This document shows positions 1-10,041 of a stretch of DNA of 64,000 bases, piece after piece. This DNA is from Armigeres subalbatus (taxonomy: Eukaryota; Arthropoda; Insecta; Diptera; Culicidae). The position numbers were made by a program, and so were the translations under genes. The notes below the pieces were generated by a model. It worked only from the letters and a program-made list of their open reading frames with translations. It had not been told where the DNA came from and did no database searches. Where the stretch lies: contig NC_085141.1 in NCBI RefSeq assembly GCF_024139115.2, positions 219,579,783 to 219,643,782 of the forward strand, read 5' to 3'. Each line of letters begins with the position of its first letter. Position 1 is the stretch's first letter.

Positions 1-75
1 TGCATCATCAATTCCTTTCCATCCCATCGACCGTAGGGACATGACCTGCGCCGTTATTGACCATTGGAGCTAGAA
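1..75 (+). repeat. 3' fragment of SINE-like retroelement
   Basis: The segment beginning TGCATCATCAATTCC and ending near TTATTGACCATT matches bases 965-1030 almost exactly. The same tail begins in weaker form at about 17458. It is therefore a detached 3' piece of the dispersed element described at 226-1040 and 16878-17670. No gene is visible between 76 and 225. Confidence 0.55.
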
Positions 76-225
76 CAAAATCGATATGTTTCCCTTAATC
101 TCCGATAAATATCATGTCGCCATACGTAGGATTTTTTGATTATTATTATAGAAAATGAAAAATTGACAACGCTTTGAAAAGATAAATCAGGGTTCCTAAC
201 TAAAAAATGGACATAGAAGCTACAA

Positions 226-1040
226 CGGGCTTGGTGGTCATAAGAAGAAGTTCGCGCGTTTAATCCCAGGCCAGTTCTATTGCTCCTACTTTGTACATTT
301 CCCTGTAGCTTTCAGGTTCTAGTAATAGCTAGAACTGGAATGCATTCCGTTTCCATCTTCTATTCTTTACCTTCAATTTGACCTGTTCTAGCAACAATTG
401 TTGAATTGGAAATAAGCGAGGAACTCGTTTCGGCATCCAATTAGAATATTATCCTTTTTTTACTACAGTCACCTATTTACATCTCGATATTGAAGGGACC
501 ATCGAGATAAGGAGAGATCGAGGAACGGTAGGAAAATTGAAATGGGTACTAGATTGAAAAAAAGCTCGTTGCTATGAAAAACGACAACAAAACAAATGTC
601 ATCTCTTGTTGTTCATGTGTTTGTTATTGTCCAAAAATGGTCTAGTAGTCTAGAAATATGAATATATCGACATAGGGAGAGAGAATCCTGAACAAAATAT
701 GACCAGAACACATCGAGATAGAGAGATATCGAGATAGGGAGGTTATCGAGATGTAGAATCCCCAAATGTATGTAGATTGAAGGGACCGAGAAAACCATCG
801 ACATAGGGAGAGATATCGAGATATAGAACATCGAGATGTGGAGAGTCGACTGTATAACAGTAGAAAGCCGTTAACCAAGACGATCCTCTGCCATAGAACC
901 TAACCCTCAGATTCCAATAAAATTCCGCAGAAACTCATTCTCTCGGCTTGCAGTGGCCAAGTGAATGCATCATCAATTCCTTTGCATCCCATCGGCCGTA
1001 AGGACATGGCATGCGCCGTTATTGACCATTTAAAATACTT
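226..1040 (+). mobile_element. SINE-like retroelement copy, split by a MITE
   Basis: It starts with CGGGCTTGGTGGTCATAAG and carries a B-box-like stretch (GTTTAATCCCAGGCC). Block by block it matches the better-bounded copy at 16878-17670, including the shared blocks around ATCCAATTAGAA, GTTAACCAAGACG and AATTCCGC. The copy is interrupted by a TA-flanked MITE at 466-852. There is no protein-coding capacity. The 3' end is approximate, because no tail or target duplication could be fixed for this copy. Confidence 0.6.
466..852. mobile_element. TA-flanked MITE, CAGTCGACTCTC family
   Basis: Terminal inverted repeats read CAGTCACCTATTTACATCTC on the left and, reverse-complemented, CAGTCGACTCTCCACATCTC on the right. 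The element is flanked by TA at 464-465 and 853-854. The inner part repeats ATCTCGAT-type words on both arms. A second copy of the family, opposite in orientation, lies at 14488-15065. The TA duplication suggests Tc1/mariner-type mobilisation. It is non-autonomous; the small open frames in it are chance. Confidence 0.75.
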
Positions 1041-1390
1041 GAGCTCTCGGCTTGTGTACATTAATTAATTGCGATTGTTCTGGTCAATCACGGAGTAGCA
1101 AACACGAAATATACGGTCATCCTGTTCATGCTTATGCTCAAAAATTGACATAAAAGCTTTAACCAAAGAGTCATTATTTAAGATTAAAAGAAAACTTACT
1201 ACATACGTTGACAGAAAACGTTGTGTAGAATCCAAAAATTCAAACCACTTTATAATCGGACGACATAATACTCGGAAAATTTTCATTGTACACTGATTTA
1301 CTACCCGAATTGGAATAATCATTACCCGAGCAGGAGAAATTGGCTCAATTATACCTAATTCTGTTATTGATACCATACTCTGTTATGAAC
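1041..1390. other. unassigned AT-rich stretch
   Basis: An open frame of 103 codons exists on the minus strand (1065-1376), but its product matches no family I know and its codon content looks non-coding. The segment ATTACCCGAGCAGGAG near 1321 has a weak inverted counterpart near 2791. The two transposons between them may therefore have landed in an older, decayed inverted-repeat element. Confidence 0.3.
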
Positions 1391-1392
1391 TA

Positions 1393-2552
1393 GCCCTGCA
1401 TAAGAGGTAAAATACCAGAAAATAATACCAAAAATTTATATGCAGAATACTTACGCCATAACATACTCAATTATTAAATTGAATTTCAATAAAGCTATGT
1501 CCATTTAGAATCCGGAATAATAAAATCATCTGTATCTCGGTAACGGATTGACATACAAATAAGGTTAATACATCAAAACAATGGTAATTCACTGTACTTT
1601 AAGGAAAAATTATTGATGCAAATAATTTCTTCGTGTTTCTAGTGAAAATTCGCACCTTCTTCTTTATTCCTCTCATCAAAAGTTGCACACCTCCGGAGTC
1701 AACTTCCTTGGCACATTTGTTCCACATTTTGGACATCTGAGTCGCGTCCTGAGCTGTTTTTCCACTGTTCCCACTTTTCTTAAGCTTCCGCTTCATTACT
1801 GCCCAAAATGTCTCGATGGGCCGGAGCTGTGGGCAGTTGCGTGGATTTATGTTTTTATCGATGAAATCTTCGTTATTATCGCGGTACCACTGGATGACTT
1901 CCCGGCTGTAGTGGCAACTCGCCAAATCTGGCCAAAACTTCACGGGACCTTTATGGGCTTTATGGAAGGTCGACCGCGGTGTTTTGCGACATTCCTTGTA
2001 CAGCTTCGAGTCCATCGTCTTATTCGTCACAAACACTTAGGTCTATGCCCCACAGTTGCATATCCCTTGCCAAAATCATCCGTTTTTTTTTTTTGCAAGT
2101 TTGTCCAAAAAGCAAACTTAAACTTCGCAGGAACTACTCCTCGTGCCGTCACCATGTAGAATTTTTGGCTAGGAAGCTGTCCGAAATCCATTTTGACGTA
2201 GGTTCCATCGTCGATGACAGGATTATCAACGTGGGTGTGCAGACTTTTTTTTCTCCTTTCGGCTTCCATCTGGAATAATTTTTGTTACGCTGCACGAAAC
2301 TTCGTGAAATTTATACCACAGCAAGTGGGCGTCTAGGTAGACAAACCGCTGTAAAAGAATTCTTGCAGCGGTCACTTTCCGTGCCGCTGCAATACAATAA
2401 ATGATTCCGGATTCTAAGTGGACATTGCTTTACCAAATTCATAACCAATTATTATTCGTTTGGTATTGAAATACCTAAGTATGTTATGCCTCAAGTATTC
2501 TGCATATACATTTTTGGTATTATTTTTTGGTATTTTACCTCTTATGCAAGGC
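1393..2552 (-). mobile_element. DD37E-type mariner-related transposon (ITmD37E-like)
   Basis: The element is 1160 bp, bounded by TA at 1391-1392 and 2553-2554. Its long imperfect terminal inverted repeats reach about 130-150 bp inward: GCCCTGCATAAGAGGTAAAA on the left and GCCTTGCATAAGAGGTAAAA on the right when reverse-complemented. It carries one transposase frame on the minus strand. A 37-residue gap between the second D and the E of the catalytic triad is, to my knowledge, typical of the mosquito ITmD37E lineage of the IS630-Tc1-mariner superfamily. The transposase is frameshifted, so this copy is probably not autonomous. Confidence 0.8.
1599..2269 (-). pseudogene. DD37E transposase, frameshifted
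   Basis: Two overlapping minus-strand frames encode successive parts of one IS630-Tc1-mariner transposase. The upstream frame (2269-2027) contains VIDDGTYVKMDF, which holds the first catalytic Asp. The downstream frame (2036-1599) contains WPDLASCHYS, with the second Asp, and RPIETFWAVMKRKL, with the Glu. Counting between the second D and the E gives 37 residues. The break lies near 2030-2040, so the protein cannot be made from one frame. The N-terminal DNA-binding (helix-turn-helix) region expected upstream of the first D is missing or unrecognisable; only about 150 bp remain before the right inverted repeat. The element is therefore both frameshifted and 5' deleted. Confidence 0.8.
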
Positions 2553-2554
2553 TA

Positions 2555-2754
2555 CACGCAAAAAAAAGCGTTCATGAATTCGTGAACTAACGAGTTCACG
2601 GTGTATTTTTTCGTGAACAACAGTCACGGAATCGGGAATACAATCACGTTATCTGGAACGTTCTGGAAAACGTGACTGGTGTTCCCGAATCCATGAATTA
2701 AATCACGGTGTATTTTTGCTGGTTCACGAATTCGGGAACGCTTTTTTTTGCGTG
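2555..2754. mobile_element. TA-flanked MITE with CACGCAAAAAAAAGCG ends
   Basis: A 200-bp element with near-perfect terminal inverted repeats (CACGCAAAAAAAAGCGTTC left, GAACGCTTTTTTTTGCGTG right). It is flanked by TA at 2553-2554, shared with the transposon at 1393-2552, and by TA at 2755-2756. Internal short words such as TTCACGAATTC also pair. It is non-coding. Its position means two TA-specific elements were inserted at the same dinucleotide. Confidence 0.8.
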
Positions 2755-2863
2755 TACTTCATACCAATTTCTGTTATCGAGGTCGTCGCTCCTGCTCGGG
2801 TAGTTGTCCAATCGATCAATCGTGGCGCGCGAATCGGTTTTGCCGGAGCTTGACGTTTGCTTA

Positions 2864-2910
2864 CTACCGTCACCTGATTCGCGATTTGCTACCGTCACCT
2901 GATTCGCGAG
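2864..2910. repeat. 26-bp tandem duplication
   Basis: The 21-base word CTACCGTCACCTGATTCGCG plus A occurs at 2864-2884 and again at 2890-2910, giving a period of 26 bp. Nothing coding is seen around it. Confidence 0.7.
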
Positions 2911-3090
2911 TTGGAAGAAACAACAGATGCCGTTAGCATTTGCGCGACTATATCTTTTATGCGTAAGTGTTCTATGTGATATGTCTGTATATCTGTGCAC
3001 CCATTTTAAGCAACTGAGCATTGTCCTACAAAATATTTGAATAGCATCACTCTAAGAACCAATGAAGTGAACAATCTAAAAGACTTCACT

Positions 3091-3246
3091 ATTCCATTTA
3101 CTTCCACTATAATCACTTTGTATCAACAGATGGAGAAGTTGTCAAGTAGAAAACAAAATACGTTATCGACGATAACGGAACACCGAAGAAGTTTTCAAGT
3201 AGAATATCTGTTGATACAAAGTGATTATAATGGAAGTGAATGGAAT
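3091..3246. repeat. 156-bp palindromic element
   Basis: Two arms of 41 bp (3091-3131 and 3206-3246) are near-perfect reverse complements, starting ATTCCATTTACTTCCACTAT and ending with its inverse. They are separated by a 74-bp loop that itself repeats GAAG-TTNTCAAGTAGAA on both sides. It is probably a small MITE, although no clear target duplication was found. Confidence 0.7.
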
Positions 3247-3249
3247 AAT

Positions 3250-3970
3250 TAATCAATGTAAACTATCTTTAAAAGTATTGTCTTCTGTGGATTTTCTAAT
3301 GCCTACACTGATGTTGCCGTTGTTCTAGATCGCAAGGTCGTGCCGTACCAGTTTTTTAAAAGTACAAACTGCGTGCTGCCAGTAGGTTGTTTCAAGCAAA
3401 ACTGTGCATGTGCCAGTCTACGTTAGAACTGTGACACGTCATCATCAACCAATCAGGGCATTCATTTTCCAGGCCACCACCTGTGCCGAGACGTCTCACG
3501 TCGGTCGCGGCGAAAGCACAATCATTTCCTACTAAGAGTTGTTTATCCATTCAAGGCACGCTGATTTGATAGCGGGACACGAAGAAATAAAAATTGGCAC
3601 TCCTCCTCGTTCGGTACATGTGCACTCTAGATTCCGTATCGTATATGCTTGGCAAATAACCTTGAGGAGAAAATCCATATAAATAGTAAAGCACCAAACT
3701 TCTAGTCTGGCATCGTTCTAAGGATGTTCAGCATTATTTAAAGTCGGCTGTGGTGACTGGTCGTCACCCGGACCGGAGAGCAATCACTTGATGATGCATC
3801 TCATGTGCGCATTGTTTTCGCACGTGCTTCAATAGAGTACCTGTTGATTTTTTTTGTTTTAAAGATGGCGGATATTATTGTCATTAGCCAATCAATAGAT
3901 AGGGTATAGTATTCCAGGCAAGGATTTCATTTCCGGAACAGGCTTAAAAACTAATCACAGCAATAATATT
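3250..3970. other. unassigned DNA with a TATA-like motif
   Basis: No repeat or open frame of interest is seen. The 3300-3660 part is less AT-rich than its surroundings. It is followed by CATATAAATAG at about 3677-3687, which could be a TATA box for a transcript starting near 3710. No coding exon follows, because a foldback element begins at 3977. The promoter idea is weak. Confidence 0.2.
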
Positions 3971-3976
3971 CACTAA

Positions 3977-4644
3977 AATGATATGGAAATGCTAATATCA
4001 TCTTCCAAGCTTGGACGTACATGTTCATGATAGCATTAGAGGCGAAAGTATAGAATTGATAGTTCCGTTAGGATACGGCAGGCATGAAGAATGTTTTTTA
4101 TAGAAGTCGATTTGAAAGCGAGCGGAGGGCAATATTTGTGATGGCACATATCGCACGACCTTCCTTCTGCCAAGCTCCCGTATGAAGGGGGAGGGAAGAA
4201 TATCAGTGTGGAAGCTGATATATCTCCACTGGCCAGTGGAGCTTCTGCCAAGCTCCCGTATGAAGGGGGAGGGAAGAATATCAGTGTGGAAGCTGATATA
4301 TCTCCACTGGCCAGTGGAGCTTCTGCCAAGCTCCCGTATGAAGGGGGAGGGAAGAATATCAGTGTGGAAGCTGATATATCTCCACTGGCCAGTGGAGATA
4401 TATCAGCTTCCACACTGATATTCTTCCCTCCCCCTTCATACGGGAGCTTGGCAGAAGGAAGGTCGTGCGATATGTGCCATCACAAATATTGCCCTCCGCT
4501 CGCTTTCAAATCGACTTCTATAAAAAACATTCTTCATGCCTGCCGTATCCTAACGGAACTATCAATTCTATACTTTCGCCTCTAATGCTATCATGAACAT
4601 GTACGTCCAAGTTTGGAAGATGATATTAGCATTTCCATATCATT
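3977..4644. mobile_element. foldback element with 78-bp tandem units in one arm
   Basis: The outer sequences AATGATATGGAAATGCTAAT and its inverse frame a long palindrome centred at about 4388/4389 (TCCACTGG|CCAGTGGA). A 78-bp unit starting CTTCTGCCAAGCTCCCGTAT occurs three times head-to-tail in the left arm (4164-4241, 4242-4319, 4320-4397). The right arm holds it only once, inverted. Beyond the units the arms pair again for almost 190 bp. The open frames across it come from repetition, not coding. A fragment of the same family lies at 50337-50530. Confidence 0.8.
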
Positions 4645-4659
4645 GTAAATCGTTTAACT

Positions 4660-5660
4660 TCACGTAGAAGTAACACACACGAAATCATTAATTTAGATTC
4701 ACTAAAACATTCTTAAATGTTTTAGGCTCCATCGTAGACTTTTGTGTTTTATTGCTTAATCGATATTTGGCGATGCAGCGCGTTCAAACTGATTACTGAA
4801 CATGATGGCGAAGTTGTCGTTTTAGATATGTTTATGTGTGTCGAAGCCGATATAATAAATTTTACAGGGTTGTTACGGCTACACGGATTTCGCAATTTTT
4901 GCGAATTTCACGCGGATTTACTTACTTACATATACTTACATAATTTCCTGGATATTTCCAAGCACTTATTGAAGGGGATACATTATGTGCATGCTTATGG
5001 GCATTCATTAAACACGTGATGGACGCCACTTATGGTTTTTAAAATAATTCTGAAACATTACACATTCAAAACATCAGGGTTGGGAAAAATCAAATTTTCG
5101 AAAAATCGAGAATGATCAAACTCACCGGCGATTTTACTTTAAAATTATCAAGTGATTAAAACTCGCCAGCGATTAAGAATCGTTTGAAAATCGGATCTTG
5201 ATTTGAAGCATTTACCGTTACATTTTGAACTCTTTTTCCTTACTAGCATGAAGCTATGACGCCAAATAGAAGATAAAACGGGACTGTTGACAATTAGCTA
5301 TTATTAGTGAAGATTAATGATTGAATGAAAATTCTGTGTTTATTATCGTTTGAGTACAAAATTTGAGAAGTTGTCGCCGGCGACAACTTGCCTACTGTTT
5401 TCACGTGAGAAGTTTTCACATGAAAATTGCAATCATGATCGTCTGATAATGATTAAGCACAACACTGCAAAACATGTGTATGGAAAGTTATCAACACTAT
5501 TTTTTTTTTTTTTCATATCGTCAATTTCGTAATTCAGAGATATTTGTCTGATTGATTAACCCTTTTATAAAGGATCACACAGCATGGTTTATCACTTAAT
5601 TTTTGGAAAGCATGGTATTGAAGGTTTTATATTGTTCTCATAGAACTTTTATAACAAATC
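4660..5660. other. unassigned AT-rich DNA
   Basis: No gene, SINE or bounded element is recognised here. The short palindromes near 5371-5390 (GTTGTCGCCGGCGACAAC) and a T-run near 5500 are the only visible structures. Open frames are below 100 codons and look random. Confidence 0.4.
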
Positions 5661-5689
5661 AGGGTATACAAAAAAAAAATTGATGCAGT

Positions 5690-6460
5690 TTTCTCATTTC
5701 AATAAGAATTTCCGCATTGATTCGAAAGGAGTTTGTTCAGAAATTCAAGGGTGAATATCCATTGGTATTTCCGGAATACAAGTCCGTGGGAATTTCGTGA
5801 GAAATTTTTACTATATGATGGGAAAACTCACAGAAATACTCGCAGGAAAATTACGAGAAAATCCTCGGAAGAAAATTCCACAAGTATTTTATGAGGAATT
5901 CATTAACTAAATTTACACAGCTCAGAGTGAATTTAGGAAAAAAAAAATACTCAAGAGTTCCCCGAAGATGTTTTGCTCCAGAAAAAAGGCGCTACAGTTC
6001 ACGTAGAAATTTCTGCGGAAATTCCTAGCACAATTATGGCAGAAATTCGAAAAAAAAATCCTAGAACATGTTACACAAGAGTTCATAAAAGAATTTTTGA
6101 AAGTATTCCCAATTTCCATAAATGAATTTCCGGATGTATTCTTGTCTGATTTTTCGAAGATTGTTCTGGAGAAATTTACTACGATATACGAAGAAAAAAA
6201 ATTCCGTGCTATTTCCCAGGGAAACTTTTGTTCGTACTCTTGGACCATTTGAATTCCTGTAAAACATTCCGTTGGAGAATTTTTCGATAATTTCCAGAGG
6301 ATTCACCGCATGAACTTCCGGAAAAGAAATTTCAGGAATACTGCAGGAAATTTTCGCAAGAATGGTGAATTTCTTTATTCTCTGAGAAATTTTCCCAGTT
6401 ATTCTTGGAGTGGCAGATGAATTTCCGTAAAATCATTCTGGATTGGATTCAACGAAACTC
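5690..6460. repeat. degenerate GAATT/TTCC-rich repeat tract
   Basis: The stretch consists of irregularly spaced, mutually similar words such as GGAATTTC, AAATTCC, AGGAATTC and GAAATTTT. It matches in style the much longer tracts at 40250-42240 and 43905-44230. The exact period cannot be fixed by eye. Minus-strand open frames inside it (5922-6306) reflect stop-poor composition rather than a protein gene. Confidence 0.55.
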
Positions 6461-6964
6461 AAACTGTTAGATTTAATTTTTTTTTGCTATGTTCGAATAC
6501 AAATAAATTTTATACAGAAGTTTTGTTCTGGTGATCAAAAATAATAACAAAGTTGTATAATTTAATGATTCAGGAGAAATGACGGCTTCGACAGATTTTT
6601 CCTAATATTGTCAAGTTTAACTAGAATCAATTATGATATAATTTGGCCTGAAAATTCTAGAATATTAAAGCATCTTGTGTGGAAATTTAAGCAACAAAAG
6701 AAACAATAACATTACAAAACATGCCAAAATCATCATCTCCTCTATAAAGCCCGTAGAAATAGTTTTCACTATTGTTTTCAGCTCTTGTTTACTTAACCTC
6801 AATTCTTCTAATGGTGAATAGAGCCATCTAGAAATATTGTAATACTAACTGCGGTTTTCTTTCTTCTACCTCTGGAAAATCTTTAGGCCAAGGATATTTT
6901 CGATCATTTAGTAATCTCAGTTCAATCATTTAGAAGTTTGTCAATAAATCATTCCGTGGGCCTT

Positions 6965-7127
6965 TCTTAGCCGTGCGATAAGAGACGCGGCTACAACGCA
7001 AGTCCATGGTGAAGGTGGCTGGGTTCGATTTCTGGCCTGGTCAAGGAAATTATCGGGTTGGAAATATTCTTCGACTTGCTGCGAGACGGCAATGTCCCAA
7101 TAAGGGATGTAACCAATAAGAAGAAGG
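6965..7127 (+). mobile_element. Feilai-like tRNA SINE, internally deleted
   Basis: The head reads CCGTGCGATAAGAGACGCGG, with a B-box at GGGTTCGATTTCTGGCC. The tail is CCAATAAGAAGAAGG, the GAA-type 3' end of this family. The middle is shortened compared with the near-complete minus-strand copies at 22061-22356, 26036-26326 and 36169-36456. These tRNA-derived elements are transcribed by RNA polymerase III and moved by LINE machinery. Confidence 0.75.
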
Positions 7128-7680
7128 GGAATTACTCATTCCAGAGGCTGAATTCCAAAAGGTGTAGTATGGAACTTCTAGTGCGAAGGTTTTCTATAAT
7201 TCTGCCTAATAGTTCGTTGTTTGGACTAGTTGCAGCATATAAAAATAGAAGATTGATATTTTGTTATCATTTATCATAAGTTACTTCAATTAGCACTTTA
7301 ACTTCATTATTAGTGGAATTTAAAAAATGATTTGTTAGGCAGAGTTGTAGAAAAACCTTTATGCTAAAAGTTCAGCAACACATTTTGGAATTTAGCATGT
7401 GGAATAAGCTATTGATAAACTACTAAATGATCGATAACATCTTTGCTATAGACATCTTGAGCGCATTCAGGATTATAAAGTGCCTAAAGACCTTAAGAAC
7501 AATCAATTCTGCTAGGACCCCAGAAACCTGTATGATTATTCTAAAGACTCTGATTAATTTTGAATAACACACAGATTCTTGCCAGCCAATGACTTCATAT
7601 GTTCTTACCATAATCATGGGTCTAGGACAATTCTTTGACTGATCAACCCTGGCAAATTCATGCATGTCCTACTTGTCCTA
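7128..7680. other. unassigned AT-rich DNA
   Basis: Nothing recognisable. The 80-codon minus-strand frame at 7423-7665 has no family resemblance that I can see. Confidence 0.3.
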
Positions 7681-7870
7681 CCCACTCCCGGTGCTCTTGC
7701 TTGAAATAGTTCTAGAATCCAGCCAGGTCTCAGTAAAAACGACTATATCATTACAATGATCGGTAACGGCTAAGTGATGATCGTCCAAAAGCCGTCCAAA
7801 AGTGTGTCCCAGTCGATGGCTAGATTTAGGCATTTGACATGGTTCTGAGTGCTGCTAATTAATGGAAACA
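7680..7870 (-). pseudogene. non-LTR endonuclease remnant
   Basis: On the minus strand, about 7752-7690 translates as NDIVVFTETWLDSRT, the conserved TETWLD block of APE-type endonucleases of Jockey/CR1-like retrotransposons. Further upstream on that strand QNHVKCLNLAID resembles the decayed QNVRGLNTK-type start of the same domain. Stops and indels interrupt the rest. The limits are approximate; the older edge may extend to about 8300. Confidence 0.45.
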
Positions 7871-8387
7871 AGACATGACTCAATGTGCTGAAAGCCGAGA
7901 TACTTTTAGGCGATGAAACGGACCTTCATTGTGTTGTATTTGTCGATAGCCCCAGCTCGGAAGACCGCCTCCGACCTCAAAGAACCGGGACGACTACTGG
8001 TCAATAGCGGGAGAAGGCTGGATAAATGATCAAATTTCAGGAATGGGTTATTGTTTGGTCGCTTTTCGGTACCGAAATACTTTAAGCCGAGGAAAGTTTG
8101 GTTCGTTGATCATACTTGCCAATTAATGACGCTCGGAAGACCCCTTCTCCAAGCTCAGTCACAGGGCCAGGACAGCTGTTGATCGTTGGCGCATGGCGCG
8201 AGTATTCGTTGCTTGATTGTTTAAGGCTGGCTTGCAGGGACTGACATCAACCCTCAAATTCCCGTCAGTCAGTTTTGCTTGAAGTGCTCAAAAGAGCTAT
8301 GCATAACTGCATTAGTGCCCCTCATCAAATTGTTATCGGTTTTTACGTTATGAAAGGGGACAAACGGGATGTAGCTTAAGAGGTATA

Positions 8388-8408
8388 TTTTGACGTAAAC
8401 TACGTCTA
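8388..8408. repeat. GACGTAAACTACGTC motif, copy 1
   Basis: TTTTGACGTAAACTACGTCT plus A, a near-palindrome. It recurs almost unchanged at 9529-9549 and, in the inverse direction, at 10028-10041. A shorter form occurs near 46921. It may mark the edge or a conserved site of a dispersed element. Function unknown. Confidence 0.5.
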
Positions 8409-8748
8409 AGGGGAAAACTCGAATAAAAGGTACAAAACGAATATTTCCAAATTTGAAACCGTCACGAAATCAGGGGAAATTTCAGACGCTAATAGCTTTT
8501 TTGTTGGATTTCCGCGATTTTCTCATCAATCGACTCGGGAACTGTCCAGCATTTTTTTAAAGTCCATTTGTAACTATTGATTATCAACAGGAAATCAATT
8601 TTTCTTGGATGCGCAGTGCAGTGTTTCGCACAAAAAGTAGAACAATATAACTAGAACAATGACCGCGGTCGAAGCAAAAGTGTAGTGTTTAGTGTTTTTG
8701 AAAAAGTGCTACAGATGCTGGACATGTTCGTGTAAGCAAGGGGTGATT

Positions 8749-9220
8749 GATTATCGCCCGTTTACATATTCGCTAGTTCTAACTGACAATACTTGTGTGA
8801 TATTGGCACAATGTAAACAGGAATTGTCTTTGCTAGTAATCGTTTACATTATGCTAATTTTGCGCTAGTATTGTCTGATAGTGTATTGTCTGCTAGAAGT
8901 AACACATATGTACACAGGCCATAACAAGGGCAATACCCATGCTAATAAATCGTTAATGGCCCGTTTACATATTCGCTAGTTCTAGTGGACAATGCACTAT
9001 CAGAAAATACTAGCGCAATATCAGCATAATGTAAACCGAGTGTAAACAGGAATTGTCTTGGCTACTAAGCGTTTACATTAGGATTAGTCGGATAGTGCAT
9101 TGTCCGCTAGAACTGGCGAATATGTAAACGGGCCATTAACGATTTATTAGCATGGGCATTGCCCTTGTTATGGCCCTTTCACATATGTGCTACTTCTAGC
9201 GAATATGTAAACGGGACATA
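8749..9220. mobile_element. nested palindromic MITEs with GCCCGTTTACAT ends
   Basis: The outer arms begin CGCCCGTTTACATATTCGCT and end AATATGTAAACGGGACATAA. Inside, at about 8956-9135, a second element of the same family begins TGGCCCGTTTACATATTCGC and ends with its exact inverse. It is bordered on both sides by TTAA. The sequence between inner and outer element (for example CAAGGGCAATACCCATGCTA) is also mirrored, so the whole is one large palindrome with a related palindrome at its centre. Non-coding. Confidence 0.7.
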
Positions 9221-9229
9221 AACACATAA

Positions 9230-9412
9230 TGGCCCGTTTACATATGAGCTAGTTCTAGCGGACAATGCACTGTCCGACAATACTAGCACGATATTAGCAT
9301 CATGTAAACAGGAATTGTCCTCGCTAATAAGCGTTTACATTGTGCTAATATCGCGATAGTATTGTCGGATAGTGCATTGTCCGCTAGAACTAGCGCATAT
9401 GTAAACGGGCCA
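9230..9412. mobile_element. palindromic MITE with TGGCCCGTTTACATAT ends
   Basis: A 183-bp relative of the inner element at 8956-9135. The left end is TGGCCCGTTTACATATGAGC and the right end GCGCATATGTAAACGGGCCA. TAA precedes the left end and TAA follows the right end. A 3-bp TAA duplication would suit PIF/Harbinger-type movement, but the inner copy is bordered by TTAA, so superfamily assignment is open. Confidence 0.7.
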
Positions 9413-9528
9413 TAAACCTACACAGCTAATTATTCGTCATATTTTCAGAGTAATCTCCCTATATGCATAAACATGTTCAGCAGAAGGACAATTCTAGACC
9501 AACATTTGAAAAGAACGTTAAAGCCTAG

Positions 9529-9549
9529 TTTTGACGTAAACTACGTCTA
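9529..9549. repeat. GACGTAAACTACGTC motif, copy 2
   Basis: Same 21-base sequence as at 8388-8408, about 1.1 kb away and in the same orientation. The pair brackets the palindromic MITE cluster. Confidence 0.5.
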
Positions 9550-9619
9550 GGAGCAGACCAGGATTTTTTTTTCAGACTAAGGTGGAATGGCCTGTGCAGT
9601 ACTTAGAAATCGTAAATCG

Positions 9620-9815
9620 TAAGCTCTATTCGGTCGAAGCGTTTTGCGGAGTTCAAAGTACGTACGATTTCCTGGCATGATGCGTCTCCGAATTTTTCTG
9701 CTGGTATCGTTATCGGAGGTCACCAGTGAGCCCAAGTACAAGAATTCTCCAACCACCTCGATTTCGTCATCTCGTTCGTCACCACCGAAAACTCGTGGTG
9801 GGAAAACTACCCATT
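9620..9815 (-). pseudogene. RTE-like reverse transcriptase fragment
   Basis: The minus strand translates as EIEVVGEFLYLGSLVTSDND, followed by TSRKIRRRIMPGNRTYFELR and KTLRPNR. It is clearly homologous to the region 48840-48980 on the + strand, which encodes VVEVFVFLGSLVTAENDTSR. This is the C-terminal thumb region of a mosquito non-LTR reverse transcriptase. Only about 65 residues survive. Clade naming (RTE/JAM-like) is tentative. Confidence 0.75.
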
Positions 9816-10027
9816 CCGAATTCGGACACGACTGGCGCTGGTATTGCTTAATTTCCGGGTAATCAGTTTTTACACATTGAAGGTGATATTAGTTCCAAAT
9901 ATCATCTTTTGGTTCTCTTTGTAATTACAGCTGTCCTGGCAATAACGGACCAGCAACCGTGGGCAATCATGCTCATGCCTAAACCAAAGACATAGGTAAT
10001 CAAATGAATTATCTAAAATTATATTTA

Positions 10028-10041
10028 ACGTAGTTTACGTC
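10028..10041. repeat. GACGTAAACTACGT motif, copy 3 (inverted)
   Basis: ACGTAGTTTACGTC is the reverse complement of the core seen at 8388 and 9529. Confidence 0.45.

Noticed and set aside
4036..4585. Open frames across the foldback element
   Set aside because: The identical peptides on both strands arise from the tandem and inverted 78-bp units (a multiple of three).
5922..6306. Minus-strand frames of 81 and 108 codons
   Set aside because: Phe/Asn-rich translations of GAATT-rich low-complexity DNA without conserved motifs.
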